A model generated the notes under the pieces. It ran no database searches, was not told where the DNA came from, and was given only the letters and a program-made list of their open reading frames with translations. Both the position numbers and the translations under genes were made by a program. A DNA stretch of 64,000 nucleotides from Archegozetes longisetosus (taxonomy: Eukaryota > Arthropoda > Arachnida > Sarcoptiformes > Trhypochthoniidae): assembly GCA_018873245.2 (NCBI GenBank), contig JAEMBT020000005.1, positions 938,001 through 1,002,000 of the forward strand. Reading direction: 5' to 3'. The first letter of the stretch is position 1. Each line of letters opens with the position of its first letter. Positions 13,894 to 28,647 of this stretch are shown piece by piece.

Positions 13894-14172
13894 TTTATTG
13901 TGATTTAAATTAATTTAATTGAGATAAGCGCCAAATTTGGAAATAAATAAAATACTAGACTTTCTAAAAATACAATAATATTTAGAAATGTTGAGCCAAT
14001 TATAGCACAAACTTGCACATTTACTATCACATTTCAGTTCAATATTATTAAACGAATCCCTACTTTCAACACATTTCGTAACACAAACAAACTGTTAATC
14101 AAAACTAAAAGTTCGATTTGATTAAGTTTTCAGCAGTAAATTTGTAATTAAGAACATTCTAATCAAACCAAA
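13894..14172. promoter_or_regulatory. Divergent promoter region ERCC1 / KIFBP
   Basis: 279 bases between opposite start codons. No TATA box stands out; the stretch is AT-rich. A shared bidirectional promoter is inferred from the spacing alone. Confidence 0.45.
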
Positions 14173-16010
14173 ATGTCTTCTTTTGAAGCATGGATTCAAA
14201 GCGCTTCCAAACAGTACTTGTCAGCGAAGGAATTGATGGATAAACCAAGTGATATTTCAAAGCCCTATCAATTCAAATATGAAGCCAAACAAATAATTGA
14301 AGAGCTTTTGGAACAATTGAAACAATTCAGTGATTATTACGAATCAGACAATAATCAGATCAATTCAAGCCTTTTATTAAACTTACTATTTAATTATGAA
14401 TTGGGATCTGTTGATTGTGATACCGAAGAAGTGGCCAACGGAGAAAAACACTTTGAAATTTGTCTGAACTTATTAAATAATAATAACTTTAATAGTAGTG
14501 ACAAGTTTCAAATATCGTTGACACTATTCAATGTTGTGGTCAATAATCAATTGGGTTATATCTGGTGCTCGAGATCTGACTTCGAAAGAGCCGAACGTTA
14601 TTTGAAAAATGCCGAAACTGCTTATAATTTATGGGACAAAAGTGAAGACCATTTGAAGTCATTTTTGCTTGACTTTATGGATGCCTTTTCTATCGACCCA
14701 TTAAGTGATACCAAAGTTGTTGAGCGAACTAATGGTAAAGCGAATAATGGAGTGAAGAATCTGGAAAAAGCTCACACTTTGACGCTTTATTTTTTGGCTC
14801 AAACTTACGAGAAAATGGGAGAAAACAGCAAGTCAGCTGTTTATTGTCACTCAACCCTTAAAAGACAATATAAATCTATTGAAGCTAAGGATCAATTGTA
14901 CGATTGTGTCGATTGGTCTCTAAACGCGGCCACTCTTTCGCAGTATTTCGCAATTAATGCGGATTTTAACGCTGCGCGACATCATATCTGTTGCGCTAAA
15001 AAAGTTATGAACACTTATCTTGACTTTGAGAGCGAGAAGTATAACAAAGGTTTAGCAGATCTGAATCGAATTATTGTTAAATATAGTCTTATGCTTTTGG
15101 AATTGTCCGCAAACGCCATAAGAGACAATCAGTCGACTCATTCTTCAGATAATGAATTCAGGTTTTGTATTAACTTAGTTGTTATGCTTTTGTTTAAACA
15201 ACTATTCAGAATTATTTGATTTGTTCCAAATTTAGACCATATCTTTTGAATGACCCCGAAGTCGAAGAACTCGAGAAAATGATACTAACATTTCCTGTCA
15301 CTAATTTCGATGAAGCGAAACAGGTATTCAAGTACGCAATCGATTGTCTGAACGAAGCCAAAAATTATTACACGTTGAATGAACACGCATCTGATTATAT
15401 TGAGTGCATTCAAGATCAGAGCAAACTTTATCAATATTTGATACCATTTGATGCCGATTATGAAAGACAGTGCAAAATGCATAAGAGAAGAATTGACTTA
15501 CTCGATAATCTGCTCAAAGAAATAAATCCTCAACACTTTATGGGTCAATGCAGACAATTGATGTTCGAATTGGGAGAAATATATTCACAAATGGTTGAGT
15601 TGAAGATATACTTAATGAATGATAAGGAGGAAGAGCAACAAATACAAGCCGCAAAAAAGATCAATTCACTTATTCTTAAAGCTATTTTGCATTTTAATAA
15701 TTTTATAAAGACTTTCCACGAAAAGTCTACAGACTCTTTGCCGCCGACATTTCCCGACGATTATGTGCGACCCATCCTATTGTGTCATTTCTCTATTGGT
15801 AGACTTTTATCAAAACTCATAACAATCGATCCGAGAGAACAATTGAAAAATTGGACTCAATGTGAAAAGTATTATGTTAAAGTAAGAGATTATCTCAACC
15901 AAAATCCTCAACACAAGAATCAGTTTCAAGAAGAGTTACCATTACTGGAGGAAATGCTTAAATTGATACCTGGAAAACTACAAATGATTATGAGTTCAAC
16001 TGTCTATTAA
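14173..16010 (+). CDS. KIFBP: KIF-binding protein (KIF1-binding protein, KBP)
   Basis: TPR-like helical protein that binds and inhibits kinesin motor heads and is needed for axonal transport and mitochondrial distribution. Exons 14173-15161 and 15236-16010 join in phase to 587 residues (human 621). Family landmarks in order: YQFKYEAKQIIEELL, DTEEVANGEKHFEICLNLL, NNQLGYIWCSRSDFERA, LTLYFLAQTYEKMGE, YCHSTLKRQ, SLNAATLSQYF, ARHHICCAKKV, then in exon 2 FDEAKQVFKYAID, CKMHKRRIDLLD, FELGEIYSQMVELK and VRPILLCHFSIGRL. Single 74-bp intron. The start is the first ATG in frame and matches the short family N-terminus. Confidence 0.95.
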
Positions 16011-17302
16011 TGTACATTCGCGACCGAGTATTAGTTTAGTAAATTTTATTTAACTTATTAGAATTACTATTGTTTAAATCGATGTAACTCGAAATGTTTG
16101 TTCAAATAGTTATTCGTCGATTGAGATTAAAATCTACAAGTTCTAAAAATAATAACGAATCCTTAATCGAGCGATCATTAATTTGAGAACTGAATTGAAT
16201 GGTCAGCTATCAAATCGAAGCTTAACTTATAAGCAGCTAATCTTAGAATCATGAGAGATAACAAAATAGATAGGCTATAAGGCTATAAATATAAACCCAA
16301 ACATCTGGTTTACAATTTAGGCCTTCTAGATCAAAGAAATTACTTATTCTTAAGATGAGCTGCGAGAACCTTAAACATGACGAATTACTGATTTAGAACA
16401 CCTTTTGTGTTGTCGAACCTTTTCATATCTTTAAACCTATATTAGAGAAATAAATAGTTATAACAAATCAGAACTCTTATAAAATATTAAATTAACTAAT
16501 AGTTTGTAATCAATTTTCTATTTGATAAGATTAAATGTAAAGAATTAAAAACTAATTTGATTTATAATAATTATAAGATGTACAGCACAAGAATTAATTA
16601 AAGTACTCTTAAAATTAATCGCAAAAATTTGATGACTTAAGCAAAAGGGGCCAAAATTTTAACTTTTAATTAAGAGAAAAATCTTAATTCAATAAATGTT
16701 TCTTTTAATTAACTCAAGTTAATCAAATGAAAGCCACAGGAAGTGAAGAGAAATTTGTAATTATTTTTGTTTATCAAACAATTGGTGAGTTGTGTCCAAT
16801 CAAAACAAACAACACTAAATTTAAAAATTGCTCAATTAACTTTATAGTTCTTTTGATAATTAATAATTTGAATTGGCTTCTTGTTGCCTTTATTCGTTAA
16901 TTATTTGTTATATGAACGTCTTGAATGCCTCCACGTTCGCGATGGGATGAGTAGTAAAACAGTATTCGACAGCAATTTTAAAACAGAAAATCCTTTAGTA
17001 ATTATCAATTAGGTGCTAATTTTGAAGTTCAATGAAATGGTAGCGTAAGAAACAGTAATCGTTTTTGAATTTGATTTAGAGTTGTTATTGGTTTAGCTGA
17101 ATTTTGTTTGAGGCGTTCTTGATCTTCAGTTTGTCTTACATCAAAAAACTTATCTTTTAATTAACAGTTCTGTTGTAGTTATAATTGTTTTTATCAATAA
17201 TTGTTGTAGTAATAAATTGTTTGAATTGGTAATAGTATTGAATTGGTAATATATAGTAATAGGTAGTGGTATTGATAGTGTCTTGAGTTTGTCACCGATT
17301 GG
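16011..17302. other. Intergenic, no gene supported
   Basis: Convergent region between KIFBP and UBE2D; it must hold both 3' UTRs. AT-rich, with no open frame, RNA gene or repeat that I recognise. Confidence 0.5.
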
Positions 17303-20044
<2,742 letters not shown>

Positions 20045-22202
20045 ATGCATTGGACAGTACACTTAGAAGGAGGTCCTCGTCGCGTCAACCACGCTTCGGT
20101 TGCAGTTTCCGACACAATCTATTCATTCGGCGGTTACTGTACGGGAGAAAACTATGCGCTTTGGAAACCAATCGATGTTCACATTCTCGACACAAGTATA
20201 ACTCTCAATGTCTATGTTTTCGTAACTATCAATAACAATATTTTTAAGTACTCTTAAATAGTAAATTTGCTTAAAATTATACAATTTTTAACTTATTTGT
20301 TTCTCAAACAATAGTTTTTTGAAATCTAGTGTCACTTTGTCTTATTCAAAAAATACTAGCAAATACTTGACACAAATTAGTCAAATATTGTTTTAATTTT
20401 AGACATATTTCATCTCTGATTATGCATTGGTTTACAGCTTTCTTTGCTAAATTTAGTAAAATGGCCTTAATTCTTAAGACTGAACTTTGTCTTTTTTTTA
20501 ACTTGTCTAATGATAGCATCGCTTCGATGGAAACTTAACACATATTCGTCTCCGATGTCAGTGCCTTATAGACCGGATCAGTCAGAAATACCGTTTCAAA
20601 GATACGGCCACACAGTTGTGGCGAGCGGAGAACTCATGTAATTATTTATATTTTATTAATGCTTTTGATTACTGATTTCCTTTACTCGAATTCCATAATA
20701 CGCTTTCAATATCGAAACAAATGATGAGTATATAGCGAAAGAGGGTTTTGCTTTCAGTCGGCCTGATTTTTTGTTTTGAAGTTCAAAACAAAGATATCCT
20801 TATTTAATCTTGTTTTGCAGTTATTTTTTCGTAAATTCGTTTTTATCAAAGCTTTGAAAGATAGATAGCATTTATTATTTTAAAGGCACATCCAATTCAC
20901 ATCGAATTATGACTAACTTGAAATATTTAATTTTACTGTTACTTAAGAAAGCTTTGATTCAAGTTTTGATTTGAATCTTTCAATTTTTACACTATGGTGT
21001 GATCTATTTTGAAAATCAATGTTTTAGAATCGAGTGAAGTCTATCTAATGAAGATGATTGAAATAAGAATTTGTTTTGTAGTTACCTATGGGGAGGCCGT
21101 AACGATAATTACGCCTGTAACGTGTTGTACTGCTTTGATACTGTTAGCCTGAAATGGCTTCCGAGACCTAAAGTTTCTGGTTCTATACCTCATTCAAGAG
21201 ATGGTCATACGGCTTGTAATATTAATAACAATATGTATATATTTGGTGGTTATGTAGAAGAAACAGATCTCTTCTCCAATGATATATATGTTCTTGATTT
21301 GAATACTTATGTTTGGAAGTATTTGAGAGTCAATGGAATACCTCCTTCTTGGAGAGACTTTCATTCAGCTGTTGCTTATGATAACAAGATGTTTGTGTTC
21401 GGTGGAAGATCTGATGTCGAAGGACCTAATCATTCTCAACAAGAAATTTATTGTAATGTTATTATGTATTTCGACACAAATAGAAATACATGGGTAGAGC
21501 CAGTGACCACTGGTGTCCGGCCATGTGGACGAAGGAGTCATTCAGCGTTTGTCTATAATAATTGCATTTATGTTTTCGGTGGTTATAACGGGATAATGAA
21601 TAAGCACTTCAATGATTTGCACAAATATGATCCTCAAACTAGAGTTTGGTCTCTTGTTAAAGTGAATGGAGATTATAGAAGTCCGTGTCCGAGACGTCGT
21701 CAGTGTTGCTGCATCGTTGATGACAGACTTTTCTTATTCGGTGGAACGAGGTTTGCATCTTATTAACTATTATTCTATCAGTTATTTAAGTTAATTATAA
21801 GTAGAAACTAAATCCTATGACTAGTCTTTTATTAAAATATAAAACTTTAACTGAATCGTAAAATACTTTTCTTAGAATTGATTGAATACTTTTGTTAACA
21901 GTCCTTACAATAAGTCATTTACATGGAATCCGTACTTTCCTCACGTGGATATGGGTTTAATGGATCACTCAGACCTCTATGTTCTCGATTTTAGTGAGTT
22001 ATATAGTTTTTAAATTAATGTTTAAAGTACTGATCGTTTGTTTGATTTTTGTTGTTCAGACCCATCGCTTAAAACTCTCAGTATTTTAGTGGCTATAGAA
22101 AACAATTTGATTCAAAGCTATTTGCCAAACAACATAAAAATTGAAATTGCGATTATGACAAAAGACAACTGCATCAGCAGACCGTCTCCGAGTAATGGTT
22201 GA
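20045..22202 (+). CDS. KLHDC3: Kelch domain-containing protein 3
   Basis: Kelch beta-propeller that, in vertebrates, is a CUL2 ubiquitin-ligase receptor for C-terminal degrons. Exons 20045-20195, 20517-20637, 21082-21750, 21902-21993 and 22060-22202 close in phase to 391 residues (human 382). Kelch repeats are visible as FGGYCTGENY, LWGGRNDNYACNVLY, YIFGGYVEETDLFSNDIYVLD, VFGGRSDVEGPNHS, VFGGYNGIMNKHFNDL and LFGGTS. The signature starts MHWTVHLEGGPRRVNHASVAV and CPRRRQCCCIVDDRLFLFGG are diagnostic of KLHDC3. The ATG chosen gives the same N-terminus as the family; an earlier in-frame ATG is absent. The tail LDFNPSLKTL and the final 40 residues correspond to the family C-terminus. Tail-to-tail with ACP7, 229 bases apart. 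Confidence 0.96.
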
Positions 22203-22431
22203 TAGTTATCTCCTTTGACAATATGTACAATTTACTAAATTCTGATGACATTACTTATTGTTATCCAGGTTAATTTTTAACCAAATCTATTTTAGAATTG
22301 TCAAGCTAACACTACTATTACTAATTTTTCGAACAGTATATGAAACGTATGCTAGACTGTGATTTTTAATGAAAAATTATTTTATTGCCAATTGTATTTT
22401 AAATTAACTCATATTTTCGAACCAGATATAA

Positions 22432-24623
22432 TTAAAGCCATGCTTCTGGTCCGTGTTTTTCTTTAATAATAGTGTATTGATCCACAACTATTCCTCCCTT
22501 AGATTGTATAGAATTATTAATTAATATGAAAGCAGATTCTGTATTGTAATACTTACTTGATCGCTTGAAATTTGTTGTAGTGACAGGTGTGTATTATTAT
22601 GAATTGTCATTTCAGTGTAGCCATAGTCTGATATTCTGACCGCACTCCACGGCGGAGGATTTGGCACAAATGGATCGACATTTTCTTGACAACCCTTATC
22701 CGAATTGGTTATGAAAACAAAATTGATTCGAGGTTAACATTAACACATAAAAATCAATTGAGATATGAGTCTTACAGCAGATCCAGCTATGAAATGAACG
22801 GGTGCTTTGGGGTTAGTGTAGGGGTATTGAGATGAACCGTTGTATACTTGTCTGTTATATACGGGAAACATTCGTTCGTAGACGTGTTCGTGTGCCCATA
22901 TCTCCAAATCAACTCCATATTCATAAAACAAATCTTCTAAACCGTATGCATGTACGATTGGGATTCCTTTTCTCATCTTTAGTGTGAATCAAATATAAGA
23001 TATTATATATCTTTATTACTTTTGACATAATGTATTGATATGTAGAGTTGAAATTTATCAGAAGAATCAAACTTACAATACTTTCTTTATTAGTACAGTC
23101 ATCGCTATCATCAGTGCTGCAATACATGGGTCTGTGAGCCATAGTTATAATCCATGGTCTAAGTGCTCTATTTTCTGGTTTATTGGCTTCTTTCAGATCA
23201 TCTTCTAGCCATTTATATTGAGTAGCCATTTGTTGCCAACCGTATTCAATAAAATAGTAGAATTCGGACGAGAATCCAATGATATGAGCAGGTCCAACAT
23301 TGAAGCTATAAAAATGATTATTGATTTGTCCACTTCTACTGTCAAGCATCGTAAAACGATTGACGTAATTGGAAAAATTACTAGATAAATGATAAGTTAA
23401 ATAGAAAAATGATTAGCCAATTCAAGTTAACAGTTATTGCTTAGTGACTGACTATGCTTGTTCGTGGTTCCCAACTACTGTCATATACGGTACATAACTA
23501 TTCCATAGAACAAAATTTTCAAACGTTATTTTAAATTGAATAGTTTGAACTGATCAACTGATTTGAACATACGCTGCAATTGGTTCTATTTGACGCATAA
23601 AGTCATCGCCGACTCTTGCGTTATCCTAAAGTTAAAATTGATACAAAAGTGATTTACTGTTTTTGGTACATGTATGTTATCAATTTTTTCGCTTACAGAG
23701 TCCATATCATATGCGAAGTCACCTTCAATTTAAATAATTGTCAGATTTGTTTATTCAATTATGACATTTTTTGAATAATACATACCGACATGAAGAACCG
23801 CATCATATTTTCCTTGAGACACTTTTTCTTGAAGTCTGTTTAGGACAATGTACAAAAAATTAATTATCGGTTATTATTACTTCTAATAAGTTATCTAAAT
23901 ATGTTAATGTATTAGATCAGCCTTATTATTGCATAGAATTTAAAAATTGAGTTTGCAGAACTTTATCTCAAAATATGATAAGATGTAGGAAAATTTCAAA
24001 TGTTCGTTGCTGCAGATTTTGTTTTGCTCAAGAGTCCTTACAGTGGAATTGATCTTCCGTTAACATTTCCTAAATCTCCATAAACTGCAAGCCTTGGGCT
24101 CCAATTAGTGCCGTCGGGCATCGCAGTGAACCAATAAACCGAACTCCAACCTCCGTCTTGACTTCCGCAGTGATAGACTGTAAAAATGCAAGTTTTTCGA
24201 ATAAATTTGAAAAGTACTGTATATTTAACAAAAGTAAAGATAAGCTCTATTCACAATATGTTTGCCCAGGAATGAGTCCCGTGAGCACTACTCGATGGAT
24301 GTATAGAATTCTGCCTTCGTCGCCTCCGTCTTTAAACAAAGTACTGGTTCCTTGTTCAAAATAATTCAAATTAGAAGGAGTTCTGCCATATTCGACAGTT
24401 GTCTCTGGAGTGGAGTCGAATGTAACCCATGTCACTATGATTTGTGTTGGGTCAGCTTTATTTGAGAACATTAGATAAGTTAGTTTTTAATCGATTGCAA
24501 TCGACGTTTTGCTCTTTACTGAGAGATACCTCCATATGAAAGATGGACTTGTTCTGGTTGTGTCAAAACTTCGCCATTACTCGCACTTAATAAAAAACTT
24601 ATGCTTACAATTAAGAAAAACAT
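22432..24623 (-). CDS. ACP7: Acid phosphatase type 7 (purple acid phosphatase)
   Basis: Secreted or lysosomal dinuclear metallophosphatase of the purple acid phosphatase family. Eleven exons: 24623-24530, 24455-24255, 24177-24042, 23835-23786, 23722-23697, 23625-23573, 23497-23453, 23380-23077, 22976-22776, 22694-22557 and 22497-22432. Phases close to 437 residues; human ACP7 has 438. A signal peptide (MFFLIVSISFLLSASNG) leads to EQVHLSYG and a fibronectin-like N-domain. Metal-site motifs in order: AVYGDLG, HVGDFAYD, VVGNHE, MAHRPMYC and WAHEHVYER. The exon 7-8 junction splits a codon as TA|T, so an apparent TAG is avoided by splicing. Micro-exons of 26 and 45 bases and introns of about 60 bp are notable. 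The last exon ends GPEAWL. Confidence 0.93.
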
Positions 24624-26514
24624 TACTGACTGAAGTTATCTCAGATTAACACAATCGTCATCTATTTTGTTAAGTACTAACTCTTTATGTCTTGTTTGTT
24701 GACTTTTATACGCACTCATTAAATCTGATATAATATCATATGACATGAAGTGACATTTGGTAAACTTCTCACTATACTTTATGGATGCAATTAATAACAT
24801 CCTCTAGATAACAATAATTTTGTTTTTAATCTATTGATAAAGAACTCGATTATTTATGCGCTAAACATTAGTTTCGGTTATACAAACAATAGATAAGCTT
24901 TCGAAGCTAATACACTCACTCCGATTTCTCACAATTTTATCTCGAACAGAATAAGCTACTAGACTTTGATCACTTTTTTCTTTTATTGACATTCGATGGC
25001 CTGATCTAAACATTTGACTCGAATCTGTCAATATGCAAACACTCAATACTATTAGAGCAATGGGCTTCAGTGTTCAACAAGACTTAAATTTGACATGAAA
25101 ACCTTGCTCAACTTATTGCAAGTCTTAGCTCTACCATTTTTTAAAACGGAAGCACTTATTCGCTTTTAGATTTGCAATTCATTTCAGGTTTTACTATGAA
25201 ATTGTGCGCAATATTATTGCGATTGCACTCACATATAATGCTAGTGTTTTTCTGACTTGCAAGTTTTCCCTTTCGCTTTTCACTATTACTTATAATTAGA
25301 TTACAATTAGATTTGAACTCAAGATTTTACGTCTACTGTCTTGATCTAATTAAATATTTGATGCTGCTTCAAACTTTACTAGTGAAGCGTTCAACTTGTT
25401 TGTTTCAATTAATTTATACTACACTATTTGTTTCAATTTATTTGACCTTTTCAGTTAAATTTGCTTTCCTTTAATTTAGCTTATCTTCATTTTTTTATTT
25501 TTCTTACTTTCAATTTGGGTTAAGCTATTTTTAATGACTTTTCATCTCACTTTCGATGTGGCTTTTGATAAGTAAATCAACACTAATACCAATCAAACCT
25601 AACCTAAACTTTAAACTGAAAGTATTAAATGATTGTTGAGCGTAACAATCATTGTGAGAAATGCTTTACTTGAATCGAACAAATATTCACCTAAAATAAA
25701 TACCTCACAATTGAAAATTTTTAGAGTATTTACTGTTTCGGACTTGAAAAAATGAACTAATTCAATATTTAACAGTATTGAATAAGTACAAGATATCTGT
25801 TAGAAACCAACTCAAATCAATTTATTTATTCAATTATTCTCATGATTTTGATGTAACAATTATTATTATGAGTCAATTAAAGTCAAAAATACTTATAAAA
25901 TGAAGTGCTATTAAAGTTATTATAATTAAGAACAATTGGTTTCTTAGGTACATTTTAAATTCCCTGTAAAATGTTTGAAAATATATTTAATAAATATTTT
26001 TCTACATAGAATTGGCTTTAAATAGTCATCAAAATAAAAGATAAACTGATTGTTTTATAAAAGAAATCAATTTGAAAATTCGAGTCATTTCTATAGTCCT
26101 AATATTAAAATATTATCTCTAAAGCCCTACCAATAAATGCTAAGTTAAATATTGATTTAATTTACAAATACAATCAATCATTTGAAACAACAGCAACTCT
26201 GAGAAAATGTCATTTTTTCAAGTAATAATGAATTTATGAATTATTGGCTCTTTTTGTATCGAATTATATTAAATGGAATGATAAATAAGCACAAACATAA
26301 CGAAAAAGAAATTTATATATCAATAATGATTCATAACAGAGACGTTTAACACGCGGTATCACTCGTGAAGACTCGCATCGTCTCAAACTTTAACTTTATA
26401 TCTTATCTCAATTTATATTGATTTGTTCATCATTTCTTTCTCAACTTTTTTTAGTCTCCATTCACTTGATTAGCGAATGGAATATTACTCTAAATAATTT
26501 AATTCCAAAAAATG
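24624..26514. other. Intergenic, no gene supported
   Basis: Lies between the start of ACP7 and the 3' end of NUMB, both on the minus strand, so it includes the ACP7 promoter and NUMB 3' UTR. AT-rich; no coding or RNA feature recognised. Confidence 0.5.
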
Positions 26515-28647
26515 TTACATCTGGACTTCGAAAGCCTTGACCGGAGCTGCAGTTTGAATGAATGGATTAGTACTCCTCTGATGATTGGACTGATGCCGAC
26601 TGGCGAGTGCGGCCCATTCCGCGTCAGATGGGTCGTGATTTGATTGCATTGTTTGATGAATTGAACTTGTTTGATATGAGCCTCCATTTCGCCAAATGTT
26701 AGTTATATTAGTGGGCGTTTGATTATTCCAATTGAAAGCTGTCGAGGCTTTGCTTTCGGTGAAAGCGTCGGCCGAACCCAATGATTGGCTTCTGAGCTGC
26801 GATAGGTTTGGGCTATTATGTCGCGGCGCTGCCATTGGTATTGCTTTTGAAGTAGTATTTGGTATTGTAATGGAAGATGAATTTATATTGGATTCAGATG
26901 TCATTGTTATCTCATTTTTATTATTAATTTTCGAAACGTCATTTGTCCAGCCCTCGGCCGACATATTATTTTGTATTTGTTTCAAGGGACTCCATTTATC
27001 TACTAATAAAATAAAATAAATTCAATTTTAAACTTAACTCAATTGATCAGACGTTTTGAACTTAAAATTGAATGATGAGTGCATTTACGGATTAGTTTTG
27101 TTGAAAATCGCATTAACTTTTTATATGAATAAAAATAATAAAAATATAATGAATGAACTGAAGTTTCATCTCATAAGTTCATGTGATTAACAACAATACT
27201 TCAATGATAACGAGACCAAAGTCAAAACTTGGTCTTGTGTTATTTACTTGAATTTGTGGTTGTTATATTAGCTGTCTGCGGAGGAGATGCCACTTTTGCC
27301 GCTGATAGGAATGGGTCGTCATTATTACTCAAAATCGTAAGGCCTTTGGACAATTCTTGACACATAGCACTTATTGAATCGGTTGGTTCGTTAGGTGATG
27401 CTTCTGGAATAGGTGTCACTTTCATAGATAAAAATCAATTTAGACCTTCAAACACTTAACACAAGCAAATCAGTTTTAATACCTGTGGCACCGTTTGATT
27501 TATAATTAGTGGACAAATCAACGGAATGTGCGCGCTGTCGCTCCAAATTGGAGGGCAAGTCATTTATACGAAGCGATAACTGTCTTTTGAACGGGGAAGC
27601 AGTATTCAGAGCTCCACCACGAAGAGAGCCTTGTCTTTGTAATAAATTCGGTGTTGCGTGTGGCCTCTCCACAGCATAAGGATTATGAACTTGCTTGACA
27701 GGAGGAGGATCTGTCAAAACAAAAATATGTAATACATTAAAATGAGTCAATATGCTAATCAAAATTGTGAATAAGCTAGTTTCGGAAATCATCCATAGAG
27801 TCAAGCGATCGACTGCAACATCTAGACAATTCAACTAACCGGCAGGTTTAGCGACTTGTGGGTCTTGCATGCGTTCGGTTAGCGATGATTGTCTGAAGGA
27901 ACCTGTACGAGTGAATGACGAAGTCTTCGGGTCGAAATTCATTGTAACTGATTCTTTATCACGTTTTTGTTTTCTTTCTAAACACACCGCAAAAGCACAT
28001 CCGACCGCATGGCTCAATCGTTCTCCAGAATCTTTGGCCGCGTGGAATCCGTGACACATCCATCTTCTGGTTGTTCCATCGCGACATATATAAGAGAATC
28101 CGCGCTCGTGACTACGATCTGGTGCGCAAAACGATACCTTTTCTATTGTTTGGTCAACAATCAAACCCTAAGCAAAGGAAAACAGAAATCAATAAAATTA
28201 GGCAATTATTTGATAAAGAAGAAAATTTGATTTTCGCATCAATGAATTACTTTAGTTTCGTCGTCAACTACTCTTAATCCGTCTCCAGTAACAAATAGAG
28301 TCCCTTTGATAGGCCTTCGTCTTGAGCTCTATTTTAGGCACAAAAGAAAGCGAAAAATATAAGATTCACTTTTCTCGCACTTCAATAGTCACAATAGATC
28401 TGATGAATGGATAGACAGGTGTATTGAATTGAGAACTTACTCGAAGCACTTTGAGAGCCTCTTCGCATACTTGCATTCCTCTCGATTCAAACACTTCGAC
28501 ACATCCCAGATATTTGACCGGAAAAACACAATTGCCAGCCTTGACAGCAGCCTCATCCGCCTGCCACTGGTGTGGTTTACTGCTCTCGGGCACATGATCT
28601 TTTTTACGTCGAAAGCTTTCCCTAAGACTTCGTCGGAGACGATCCAT
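26515..28647 (-). CDS. NUMB: Protein numb homologue (endocytic cell-fate adaptor)
   Basis: PTB-domain adaptor that antagonises Notch and links cargo to clathrin endocytosis. Exons 28647-28441, 28328-28251, 28167-27840, 27710-27483, 27418-27248 and 26999-26515 close in phase to 498 residues. Residues 1-30 are basic ([15 protein letters not shown]) as in Numb. The PTB domain covers about 30-170: [74 protein letters not shown] and [12 protein letters not shown]. Then [15 protein letters not shown], a phosphorylatable segment also seen in fly Numb, and [16 protein letters not shown]. The C-terminus carries [10 protein letters not shown] in place of the DPF-type alpha-adaptin motif (Phe replaced by Ser) and an NPF motif for EH domains in STNPFIQ. 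The first ATG in the PTB exon is used; longer isoforms from upstream exons remain possible. Confidence 0.95.

Noticed and set aside
23440-23500. Premature stop (TAG) in ACP7 after VVGNHEQA
   Set aside because: A GTCAGT donor splits the codon as TA|G; joined to the next exon it reads Tyr and restores the family sequence NFSNY.
26732-27019. 95-residue plus-strand frame
   Set aside because: Antisense shadow of the last NUMB exon.
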